A stretch of 64,000 nucleotides of DNA from Hyphomicrobiales bacterium (GTDB taxonomy: Bacteria; Pseudomonadota; Alphaproteobacteria; Rhizobiales; Rhizobiaceae): the NCBI GenBank assembly GCA_900473745.1, contig UCMW01000007.1:1-64000 (forward strand), written 5' to 3'. This document shows positions 1 to 6,880 of this stretch, piece after piece; position 1 is the first letter of the stretch, and each line of letters opens with the position of its first letter. Made by a program: the position numbers and the translations under genes. The notes below the pieces were generated by a model, which made no database searches, was not told where the DNA came from, and saw only the letters and a list, made by a program, of their open reading frames with translations.

Positions 1-425
1 CCCTCGCCCGGGGGATGTTTTTTCGATCATTGGCGATCGTCCATCATCCCCGCCGTTTTATCCGCCCCGCCGTCTGGATGTTCGCGACGGCGTGGGCGCC
101 TTGTCTGTGTGCCTCTGAGGCACGTCCTTCCGATCGGGGTATCCAGTGTTCGGGGCATCCGACCCCGTCACCTTCGTCCAGCCCCTCGTCCGGAGGGAGA
201 CCGTTGCAGCGGGCCGGGTTTTCAGGTCTGCGACAAACCTCCATCCCGGCGCCGGCCCCGCCTCGCCTGACATCGCATCGTCAGGTGTATCCGAGGGCGG
301 GACGGGAACCAGAATAGAGGGCTGAAAATGATGGGGGATGAAAAAACATGCCCAACATTGATTCAGTTGGAAAATGTCCTGAGTTCATCCCCCTCGCTCT
401 GTTGAAATCGAGGGGTTTCTAACGG
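1..425. other. Window-edge intergenic stretch, no convincing gene
   Basis: Open frames here (for example 15-317 on the plus strand) are short, overlap on both strands and show no recognisable protein, so I call no gene. The only structure I see is the hairpin near 390-415, listed separately. Confidence 0.5.
389..419. terminator. Possible terminator hairpin
   Basis: CCCCTCG (390-396) pairs with CGAGGGG (409-415) across a 12-nt loop, followed on the plus strand by TTTCT. It lies just beyond the stop codon of the minus-strand gene that ends at 426. The T-run is on the plus side, so its direction is uncertain. Confidence 0.35.
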
Positions 426-680
426 TTATCGTCGGACCATTCTGCCGACGGCGATCAGCATGCAGGCGCCGATAAAGCCGATGATCAGATACGCGATTGC
501 CCCGCCGAAGGCCACGTTGAACACAGCGGCCAGGATGAAATTCAGGGCGATGGCGCCCACGATACCGAGCAGAATGTTCATGACCAGCCCCATATTGCTG
601 CGCATGAACCGCTCCGCCAGCCAGCCTGCGAGGCCGCCGATCAGGATTGCCCCGAGTATACCCACGCCGTTCAGATCCAT
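426..680 (-). CDS. GlsB/YeaQ/YmgE-family stress response membrane protein
   Basis: An 84-residue protein almost wholly made of hydrophobic segments: an N-terminal helix starting at GVGILGAILIGGLAGWLAE and two later glycine-rich helices. This is the layout and length of the transglycosylase-associated (GlsB/YeaQ/YmgE) inner-membrane family, which is linked to general stress but has no established biochemical activity. I chose the ATG at 680 because a GGAG sits 8 nt before it; the ATG at 686 lies too close to that ribosome site. The gene stands alone, with a palindromic repeat region upstream. Family assignment is firm, role is not. Confidence 0.85.
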   Translation of the reverse strand: MDLNGVGILGAILIGGLAGWLAERFMRSNMGLVMNILLGIVGAIALNFILAAVFNVAFGGAIAYLIIGFIGACMLIAVGRMVRR

Positions 681-959
681 AGTCATTTCTCCATCATCGT
701 TCGAATGATGGAACAATGGATTCTGGGGTTAAATGTTCCATGCTAGACTGCCCTCTTTTGCCCAGTGGAGAGAAGCGGGAGCGCGCCGCTGGCATTGAGT
801 TTGTGGCTTTTGCCCCTCACCCTACCCTCTCCCGCAGGCGGGGAGAGGGAGGCGCAAGCCGTGGCCGTCGTGGCCTGCTCCCCGCCTGCGGGAAGAAGGT
901 GCCCCGAAGGGGCGGATGAGGGGCACTTGCGTAGGCCATCTCCCCCTTGGTGGGAGAAA

Positions 960-1010
960 GCGATTTCGATGAATTAGGCGAGCGCAAGCCGCCTAAACAT
1001 CAGAAATCGC
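960..1010 (+). repeat. 51-nt structured palindrome, copy A
   Basis: The outer 8-bp stem pairs GCGATTTC with GAAATCGC. Next come 6-nt by 6-nt internal loops, then a 7-bp inner stem TTAGGCG/CGCCTAA, and a tip reading AGCGCAAGC that can form GC-GCAA-GC, a GNRA-type tetraloop. Copy B at 1060-1110 is the same element in the opposite orientation. Confidence 0.75.
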
Positions 1011-1059
1011 AAGCGAGGGGGTCCGTTATGTCGTGCCCGCAGCACCGATCCCCTCACCA

Positions 1060-1110
1060 GCAAAATCTGAAGTTTAGGCCGCTTGCGCTGGCCTAAGCCT
1101 TCGATTTTGC
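1060..1110 (-). repeat. 51-nt structured palindrome, copy B (inverted)
   Basis: Read on the minus strand it matches copy A at 39 of 51 positions by hand alignment. Eight of the 12 differences form four paired changes that keep the stem base pairs (G-C to A-T, two T-A to A-T, G-C to C-G), and the AGCGCAAGC tip is identical. This pattern suggests selection on a folded structure. Confidence 0.75.
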
Positions 1111-1146
1111 AACCTCTCCCACAGGGGGGAGAGGCGGGAACCGCCC

Positions 1147-1449
1147 CTACCCCTTGTCGATCGGCAAAGCCGAAAGCTTGAGGCCCATGGCCCTCATCAG
1201 TTTGAGCACGGTGACGAATTCCGGATTGCCGGTATCACTGAGCGCCTTGTAGAGGTTCTCGCGCCCGAGCCCCGCCTCTTCGGCAACGGCGGTCATCCCG
1301 AGCGAACGTGCAACCGTGTTGAGCGCCCGGCGGATTTCGCCGGCATCGCCCTCTTCCAGCGCTGCGGCCATGTCATCGGCGCGGGCTTCCGGGGTGTCGA
1401 GATAGTCGGCAGCGTCGAAGCGTTTATGGGCACCGACAATTTTAGTCAT
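1147..1449 (-). CDS. HigA-type addiction module antidote (COG3636-like)
   Basis: A 100-residue helix-turn-helix protein beginning MTKIVGAHKRFDAADYL. The segment running from SLGMTAVAEEAGLGRENLY to the C-terminus is typical of the 'putative addiction module antidote' family, small DNA-binding antitoxins that normally neutralise a HigB-like RelE-fold toxin and repress their own operon. The usual small HigB partner is absent. Instead the start codon overlaps by 8 bp the end of a 320-residue HEPN-like zinc-ribbon gene, so the two are almost certainly co-translated. The partner's identity is what is odd here. Confidence 0.85.
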   Translation of the reverse strand: MTKIVGAHKRFDAADYLDTPEARADDMAAALEEGDAGEIRRALNTVARSLGMTAVAEEAGLGRENLYKALSDTGNPEFVTVLKLMRAMGLKLSALPIDKG

Positions 1450-2404
1450 CTTTTTCCGCCTGATGAGCATGGTATCCACATAGCTCGGGATAATCGGGAT
1501 CATACTCCTGAATCGATATAGCTGAGTGACAAACGGCGCATTCAGCAGGTATCGAGGCCTCGCAGACAGCGCATTCGCGTATGTCAACGATGAACGTGTC
1601 ACGCCCACATTCTGGACAAGTCTCAAGAGGCGTGTCGCCACCATCCGTCATGGCGATGTAGGCGTCTGCCTCAGTCGCCACGATTAGAGCGCTCTCCAGA
1701 ACGTCAGAAGCATCAAGGTCGACGGAGCCGCAGGCGCGACAGCCGAACTTGATCATAGAAACAGATTTGTTCTTCTCGTCGACCTGATAGACAAGGCTTG
1801 AGCTGCAGTTCGTGCATTCGAAGTGGTCACGCGGGAATATGACGTCTTGGGATTCCCAGGAGATATTCGCGAATGAAGCTTCGCAATCGTTCTCGATTGC
1901 TTCCTGAATTTCAGCATTCTTCAGCAACGCTGCCCAGCACCCTTGGGTGAAATGATGTTCAGGCTGCACCCTCAACAGGCGACGCATAAGATCGTTGATC
2001 AAAGGGAGGGCGCCCGATAGAGCCTCTCGAACGACCGCCTCTGGCGCAAGCATATGAAAATGTTCGATGTTGTTACGGTGTATAGCAAAAGCATTAAGGC
2101 GAGCCCAATCCAAGTCGATAGACAGAAGCTTAAATCGAGACTTTATCTCGTTCACATCGACCGTCTTTCGTCGATCAGCCTCCCAAACAACTTCGCCCGC
2201 TTTTCCAATCTTCGGTTCGTATTTTACGTAGATTAGAGAACCATTGGAACTATAAGATCTACTCCAAAGAACGGCTTTGCATAGCAAAAGGACGCCAGCG
2301 TAGATGTTACGCACAGCGGACAGATTGCGTCTCGGGTCTTCGGACTGAAAGTCCTCAACGCCGAGTTCAATCGAGTCGATGGCATTTTGGACGATCTTTT
2401 CCAT
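1442..2404 (-). CDS. HEPN-like, double zinc-ribbon protein of unknown function
   Basis: A 320-residue protein. The N-terminal half is alpha-helical and contains HRNNIEH (residues 109-115), an R-N-x3-H match to the catalytic R-x4-6-H motif of HEPN ribonucleases. The C-terminal half carries CxxC pairs at about residues 197/200, 222/225, 263/266, 278/281 and 289/292, indicating two zinc ribbons. I chose the ATG at 2404, although the frame stays open to 2536, because a promoter (2436-2464) and a terminator lie in that extension. The gene overlaps the antidote by 8 bp. An RNase-like toxin or sensor is inference; only the motifs are seen. Confidence 0.6.
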   Translation of the reverse strand: MEKIVQNAIDSIELGVEDFQSEDPRRNLSAVRNIYAGVLLLCKAVLWSRSYSSNGSLIYVKYEPKIGKAGEVVWEADRRKTVDVNEIKSRFKLLSIDLDWARLNAFAIHRNNIEHFHMLAPEAVVREALSGALPLINDLMRRLLRVQPEHHFTQGCWAALLKNAEIQEAIENDCEASFANISWESQDVIFPRDHFECTNCSSSLVYQVDEKNKSVSMIKFGCRACGSVDLDASDVLESALIVATEADAYIAMTDGGDTPLETCPECGRDTFIVDIRECAVCEASIPAECAVCHSAISIQEYDPDYPELCGYHAHQAEKDD

Positions 2405-2435
2405 CTCAAGCCATTCTGATTGTACACCAGCAAAC

Positions 2436-2464
2436 AATACAACCAATTTGTTAGCAACAGTCAA
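2436..2464 (-). promoter_or_regulatory. Candidate promoter of the HEPN/antidote operon
   Basis: On the minus strand, TTGACT (2459-2464) and TGTATT (2436-2441) are separated by exactly 17 bp. This predicts transcription starting near 2429, about 25 nt before the ATG at 2404. Confidence 0.55.
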
Positions 2465-2465
2465 C

Positions 2466-2495
2466 AAAAAGCCCGCCGGTCTCTCAACCGACGGG
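2466..2495 (-). terminator. Rho-independent terminator
   Basis: On the minus strand, CCCGTCGGT pairs with ACCGGCGGG (one mismatch) across a 6-nt loop and is followed by CTTTTTG. It lies after the oxidoreductase gene ending at 2633 and before the HEPN promoter, so it insulates the two units. Confidence 0.75.
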
Positions 2496-2534
2496 TCCAG
2501 CTTGATAACAAACCGCTTACTCGTGCTCAACGTC

Positions 2535-2611
2535 ATCCTCGGCCCTGTGCCGAGGATCTACGACGTCAGTTAAATCAACCGGTTTCAGATGCTCGGGACA
2601 AGCCCGAGCAT
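2535..2611. repeat. Pair of intergenic palindromes
   Basis: ATCCTCGG/CCGAGGAT (2535-2557) and ATGCTCGGG/CCCGAGCAT (2589-2611), separated by 31 bp, resemble the short 'CTCGGG...CCCGAG' palindromes scattered through Rhizobiales intergenic regions. No gene overlaps them under the chosen start of the downstream gene. Confidence 0.6.
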
Positions 2612-2632
2612 GACGAAGGAGCAGCCCTGCCC

Positions 2633-5200
2633 TCAGCTGCGCGGCTTCAAATTCTCCGGGTCATACAGCGGCTTATACCCCACCGCCGCCACCTCCACTG
2701 GGAAGCTTTCGGCAAAGTATTCCACATTCAGCTTCCGCCCCACTTCGCAATATTCCACCGGCAGATAGGCGAGCGCGATGTTCTTGCCGATCGTCGGGCC
2801 GTAAGCCACTGAGGTCGTGTAGGAACGACGGCCAAGGCTGTCGATCAGCACTTCGCCGGTCGCGGGGTCCATCACCGGCATGGAGCCGACCGGGTAGCGG
2901 GCAGTGCCTGACTTGTCGACATTGTCGGTCATCACGAGTGTGCAGAGCATGGCGGGCTGCTGGGCGCGCGCCTTGTATTCGAGATGCTTGGCCTTGCCGC
3001 GGAAATCGGCTTCCTTGACCTTCGGACGGGCGAGATCAGCTTCGATCAGATTGTACTGGGTCAAGAGATCACCGTTCTGCAGGCGCAGGCTCTTTTCCAT
3101 GCGGCGGGAATTGGCATAGGTCTCGACGCCGAAGGCCATGACGCCGGTGGCGCGGAGTGCGTCCCAGACGGCGAGGCCGTCCTCGTATTTCATGTGCAGT
3201 TCCCAGCCCTGCTCACCGACATAGGAGATGCGGAAGGCAGTAACCGACTTGCCGGCAATTTCGATCTGCTTGATCGCGGCAAAGGGGAAGTTTTCGGGGT
3301 CGAGACCAGCCGGGTCGGCGACGGCCTTCTTCAGCGTCACGCGGGCATTCGGCCCCCAGATGCCGATGGTGATGTATTTTTCCGAGGTGTCGGTGATGGT
3401 GACATCGAGGCCGCGATCCTGGGCGACGCGCTTCATGTAGTGGAAGTCGCGCGGGCCGGCATCGGCGCCGTTGACCAGGCGGCAGCGGTCGGCGAGGCGG
3501 AAGACGGTGAAGTCGGCGCGCACCATGCCCTCGTCGTCGAGGAAGTGGGTGTAGATGCCCTTGCCGATATTGGCGTCACCACCGATCTTGGCGGCGCAGA
3601 GCCATTCCAGGAGCTCGACATGGTCAGGGCCTTCGATGTCGACCATGTGGAAGTGGCTGAGGTTGACGATGCCGCAATCCTCGCTCATCGCCAGATGTTC
3701 GGCATTCGAGACGCGCCAGAAGTGTCTGTTATCCCATTCGTTTTCCCGAACCGGAACGCGATCGCCGTACTTTTCCAGCAGGTGCTCGTTGGCGGCATAG
3801 CCATGCGCACGCTCCCAGCCGCCGAGTTCCATGAAGTGGCCGCCGAGTTCGACTTCGCGTTCATACATCGGCGAGCGCTTGGCGCCGCGACCGGATGCAT
3901 AGGGTTCGCGAGTGTGAACGGCCGGGAAGTAGATCTTCTGGGCGGCCTCGTAGCAGCGGCCGGCGATGAAGTCTTCGGTCAGCTGGTGCGGATAGAAGCG
4001 GGCGTAATCGATCGAGTTGTGGTCGATTTCCGTACGACCATCCGTCATCCAGTCGGCGATCAGCTTGCCATAGCCGGGGCCGTCCTTGACCCAGATGGCG
4101 ACGCAATACCAGAGGCCGCGCACCTTCTGGCTTTCGCCGCAGGACGGGCCGCCGGCAGCGGACACCTGGAGAAGACCGTTGAAGGAATGGCTCTCGTTAT
4201 AGCCGAGTTCGCCAAGGATCGGGGTGAGCTCCATGGCGCGCTCGAGCGGCTCGAGGATCTGCTCCATTTCCAGGTCACGCTGCGAGGGCGAGAGACGCGC
4301 CTCGTGCTTTTCCAAGAGTTCGCGCGGATGGCACATGCGCGGATTGTGCTGCTCGTAATAGCCCCATTCGATCTGGCCGCCTTCAGACGTCTTCGGGTCG
4401 CCGGTGTCGCGCATGTAAGCCGAGTTGCCCTGATCGCGCAGCAGCGGATAGCCGATGTCCTTGCCGGTGCCTTCGAACTCGTTATAGGGGCCGAAGAAGG
4501 TCAGCGGATGGTCGACCGGCATGACGGGCAGGTCTTCGCCGACCATTTCGGCGATCAGGCGGCCCCAGAGCCCGGCGCAGACCACGACGTGATCGGCGTA
4601 GATCGTGCCACGATGGGTGACGACGCCCTTGATCCGGCCGCCTTCGACGATGAGCGACTGGGCCGGAGTATTGCCGAACATCTGCAGCTTCCCGGACTTT
4701 TCAGCCGCATCGACGAGCTTGCCGGCAACGGTCTGGGAGCGCGGAATGACGAGGCCGGCATCGGGATCGAACATGCCGCCCATCACCTGATCTTCCTCGA
4801 TCAGCGGGAAGAGCTGCTTGATTTCGGCCGGCGAAACATAATGGGCGCGGGTGCCGAACGCCTTGGCGGAGGACAGCTTGCGCTTGATCTCTTCCATCCA
4901 GGTGTCGTCGCCGGTGCGGGCGACTTCGAGACCGCCGATGCGGGCGTAGTGGCCCATCTTCTCGAAGAAATCGATGGAATATTGCGTGGTCCAGACCGAG
5001 AGATAGTCGTGGGAGGTGGTGTAGCAGAAGTCCGAGGCATGGGCGGTGGAGCCGATATCGGTCGGAATGCCCGACTTGTCGATGCCGACGATGTCGTCCC
5101 AGCCGCGCTCGATGAGATGGTGCGCGATCGATGCGCCGACGATGCCGCCTAGACCGATGATGACGACTTTCGCCTTGGTCGGAAACTCTGCCATAGCCAT
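2633..5200 (-). CDS. FAD-dependent dimethylglycine/sarcosine dehydrogenase-type oxidoreductase with GcvT domain
   Basis: An 855-residue two-part enzyme. The N-terminal DAO-type flavin domain has the dinucleotide-binding motif GLGGIVG (residues 16-22) and GSTAHAS with His54, the position of covalent flavin attachment in dimethylglycine and sarcosine dehydrogenases. From about residue 430 the C-terminus is GcvT-like, the fold that binds tetrahydrofolate and receives the released one-carbon unit. The family oxidatively demethylates N-methylated glycines. The start at 5200 has AGGG 5 nt upstream. The exact substrate (dimethylglycine, sarcosine or a relative) cannot be settled from sequence. choXWV at 44.5 kb and fhs at 26.5 kb fit a choline-to-glycine route. 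Confidence 0.85.
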   Translation of the reverse strand: MAMAEFPTKAKVVIIGLGGIVGASIAHHLIERGWDDIVGIDKSGIPTDIGSTAHASDFCYTTSHDYLSVWTTQYSIDFFEKMGHYARIGGLEVARTGDDTWMEEIKRKLSSAKAFGTRAHYVSPAEIKQLFPLIEEDQVMGGMFDPDAGLVIPRSQTVAGKLVDAAEKSGKLQMFGNTPAQSLIVEGGRIKGVVTHRGTIYADHVVVCAGLWGRLIAEMVGEDLPVMPVDHPLTFFGPYNEFEGTGKDIGYPLLRDQGNSAYMRDTGDPKTSEGGQIEWGYYEQHNPRMCHPRELLEKHEARLSPSQRDLEMEQILEPLERAMELTPILGELGYNESHSFNGLLQVSAAGGPSCGESQKVRGLWYCVAIWVKDGPGYGKLIADWMTDGRTEIDHNSIDYARFYPHQLTEDFIAGRCYEAAQKIYFPAVHTREPYASGRGAKRSPMYEREVELGGHFMELGGWERAHGYAANEHLLEKYGDRVPVRENEWDNRHFWRVSNAEHLAMSEDCGIVNLSHFHMVDIEGPDHVELLEWLCAAKIGGDANIGKGIYTHFLDDEGMVRADFTVFRLADRCRLVNGADAGPRDFHYMKRVAQDRGLDVTITDTSEKYITIGIWGPNARVTLKKAVADPAGLDPENFPFAAIKQIEIAGKSVTAFRISYVGEQGWELHMKYEDGLAVWDALRATGVMAFGVETYANSRRMEKSLRLQNGDLLTQYNLIEADLARPKVKEADFRGKAKHLEYKARAQQPAMLCTLVMTDNVDKSGTARYPVGSMPVMDPATGEVLIDSLGRRSYTTSVAYGPTIGKNIALAYLPVEYCEVGRKLNVEYFAESFPVEVAAVGYKPLYDPENLKPRS

Positions 5201-5367
5201 GTGAACCCTGATGTCTGGGAGTGAATGATGTGACGCCGATCTTAAAAGCCCGGGCGGGGCATTTGCAGCCTGTCTGCGACATTCTGCAAGAGACCCACGA
5301 CCACTTGTCCACGCCCTGATCCGCCGGATCGCGGCGAGAGGGTGGCTTTGCATGCCGCAGAGAGAAC

Positions 5368-5397
5368 AAAAAAGGGCGCCGGTTATCACCGACGCCC
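5368..5397 (-). terminator. Rho-independent terminator
   Basis: On the minus strand GGGCGTCGGT pairs with ACCGGCGCCC across a 4-nt loop, with a run of six T following. It ends the transcript of the FMN split-barrel gene whose stop is at 5452. Confidence 0.8.
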
Positions 5398-5451
5398 GTC
5401 TTCTGCGTTGCCGCACGGCGCTTTTGCGTCACGCGGCGATGTAGCGATCCG

Positions 5452-5883
5452 TCAAAGGCGGATGGTGCCGTTGTCCTCGCCATCCCAGTACTGAACCGTG
5501 TCGGCATGGACCTTGATCAGCACCAGACCCGGCGTCGCGGTGCCCTCTGGAAACCAGCGGTCGAGATCGGAATTCCAATGGGCTTCGAAGACGGCCTGAT
5601 CGGAAATCAGGCTGGCGCGGCCCTCGGCAGTGATGAAGATGCCGGGTTTGCCGAGCAGGCTGGGCGGCGCGGTGAAGCTGAGCGTCACGGTGGAATCGGC
5701 GGTCAGCTCGCGGATCTTGGCGGTGTCGGTATAGGAGAAGAAGTAGCTGTCGCCGTCATATTCGACGTCGCCATTGTTGCTCATCGGCCGACCGGCGATG
5801 GCGCCGTCTTCCGCCCGGGTGAGCATCATGCAGAAATCGATCTTCTGCATCTTCTTGGCAAGTTCGGGGAGAGTGAGTGTCAT
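5452..5883 (-). CDS. Pyridoxamine 5'-phosphate oxidase-family (general stress protein 26-like) FMN-binding protein
   Basis: A 143-residue single split-barrel protein. It has the GRPMSNN segment, the YDGDSYFFSYTDTAK strand pair and the late LVLIKVHADTVQYWDG segment characteristic of the GSP26/COG3871 branch of the PNPOx-like superfamily. These proteins bind flavin and are tied to oxidative or general stress; the substrate is usually unknown. The start at 5883 follows GGAGG with 5-nt spacing. It is monocistronic, ending at the terminator near 5370-5397. Two other split-barrel proteins occur in the window (35447 and 47502). Confidence 0.85.
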   Translation of the reverse strand: MTLTLPELAKKMQKIDFCMMLTRAEDGAIAGRPMSNNGDVEYDGDSYFFSYTDTAKIRELTADSTVTLSFTAPPSLLGKPGIFITAEGRASLISDQAVFEAHWNSDLDRWFPEGTATPGLVLIKVHADTVQYWDGEDNGTIRL

Positions 5884-6117
5884 GGGTGCCTCCGGCTTCA
5901 GATGTCCGGGACAAGCCCGCAAGCGTGCATTTGTTCCGGCGTGGAAGGCGCAGCCCGCAATCGTCGGGATAGGCCGATAAGCCGGTGGATCGCCATTTTG
6001 CGGCCTATCTTCAGCCTCAGTTGGATCAATCTTTGCCGATAGGCGTTGTTCCACGCTGCCTGAGAAGCCGAAAACGGCCACCCCTCCCCGGCAGCCGAAC
6101 ATGGAAGGAGAATTGCC

Positions 6118-6651
6118 ATGAAGAAAATGCTCATCCTGAGCCTCGCCGCCCTGCCCGTCTTCACGAGCGCCGGCATCACCGCAGCGGCCGACATGACGGC
6201 TGCAGCCCCCGCTCCCATCGCCATCGAAAGCGACCGCGTCGGTGGTGTGCGCATCGGTTACCTGGATTGCCAGATCGGCGGTGGCCTCGGCTACGTTCTC
6301 GGCTCTGCCAAGACCGCAGACTGCGCCTTCACCTCCGTCATCGACGGCGAACCGCTCGACACCTATTCCGGCTCGATCAAGAAGTTCGGCGTAGACCTCG
6401 GCTTCACCACCAAGAGCCGCGTGATTTGGGCCGTCTTTGCCCCGACCGCCGGTTACCACAAGGGCTCGCTCGGCGGCCTCTATGGCGGTGCGACGGCGGA
6501 AGCGACCGTTGGCGCCGGCATTGGCGCCAATGTTCTGTTCGGCGGCACGTCCGGCTCGATCCATCTGCAGCCGGTGAGCGTTTCCGGCCAGATCGGCCTA
6601 AACGTCGCGGCCACCGGCACATCGATGACTCTGCAGCCGTCGGCGATCTGA
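6118..6651 (+). CDS. DUF992 family secreted protein
   Basis: A 177-residue protein with a cleavable signal peptide (MKKMLILSLAALPVFTSAG followed by small residues to about residue 24). The mature part is glycine-rich: GVRIGYLDCQIGGGLGYVLG, a paired Cys (residues 51 and 69), then GVDLGFTTKSRVIWAVFAP and a final beta-rich LQPVSVSGQIGLNVA. This matches DUF992, a periplasmic or outer-membrane family widespread in rhizobia and without known function. AGGAG lies just before the ATG, and a strong terminator follows at 6679-6708, so it is a single-gene unit. Confidence 0.85.
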   Translation: MKKMLILSLAALPVFTSAGITAAADMTAAAPAPIAIESDRVGGVRIGYLDCQIGGGLGYVLGSAKTADCAFTSVIDGEPLDTYSGSIKKFGVDLGFTTKSRVIWAVFAPTAGYHKGSLGGLYGGATAEATVGAGIGANVLFGGTSGSIHLQPVSVSGQIGLNVAATGTSMTLQPSAI

Positions 6652-6678
6652 TCGGCAGCAACCAATTCAGACTGAAGA

Positions 6679-6708
6679 AAAGGCGCCTCGCAAGGGGCGC
6701 CTTTTTTT
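6679..6708 (+). terminator. Rho-independent terminator
   Basis: AGGCGCC (6681-6687) pairs with GGCGCCT (6696-6702), followed by seven T. It lies 30 nt after the DUF992 gene. Confidence 0.85.
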
Positions 6709-6737
6709 CGTGGTGTGTGACAGAGTCCCCTCCCAAA

Positions 6738-6831
6738 CCCTCCCCACAAGGGGGAGGGCTTAACCCGGCATCACGGTTCGGGCGTGAAGCCGAGCGCTTG
6801 CCGCACGGTCTCTCCCCCCTTGTGGGGGAGA
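6738..6831. repeat. Two G/C-rich palindromes of the intergenic repeat type
   Basis: CCCTCCCC/GGGGAGGG (within 6738-6758) and TCTCCCCC/GGGGGAGA (6811-6831) resemble the CTCTCCC/GGGAGAG palindromes at 825-1134. They lie between the DUF992 terminator and the end of the ABC exporter gene. Confidence 0.6.
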
Positions 6832-6880
6832 TGGGCGGCAGCCCAGAGGGGGACTTTGAGTCCTGCGACCAGAGTAGACT

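Larger units (their letters stand above)
717..1146. repeat. Intergenic mosaic of palindromic repeats
   Basis: This 430-bp gap has no gene. It contains several G/C-rich palindromes: CCCTCTCCC/GGGAGAGGG (825-849), TCTCCC/GGGAGA (939-957) and CCTCTCCC/GGGAGAGG (1113-1134). Two longer inverted 51-nt units (960-1010 and 1060-1110) lie among them. The flanking elements resemble the mobile intergenic palindromes common in Rhizobiales genomes; the exact family was not identified. A related pair occurs at 6738-6831. Confidence 0.7.

Noticed and set aside
2405-2536. N-terminal extension of the HEPN-like gene to the ATG at 2536
   Set aside because: The extension would be translated across a terminator and a promoter and begins inside an intergenic palindrome. 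The family-like sequence begins at 2404.
2984-5152. A 722-codon open frame on the plus strand opposite the FAD/GcvT gene
   Set aside because: It is an antisense shadow of a high-GC gene. The minus-strand protein has clear motifs, while the plus-strand translation has none and no ribosome site.
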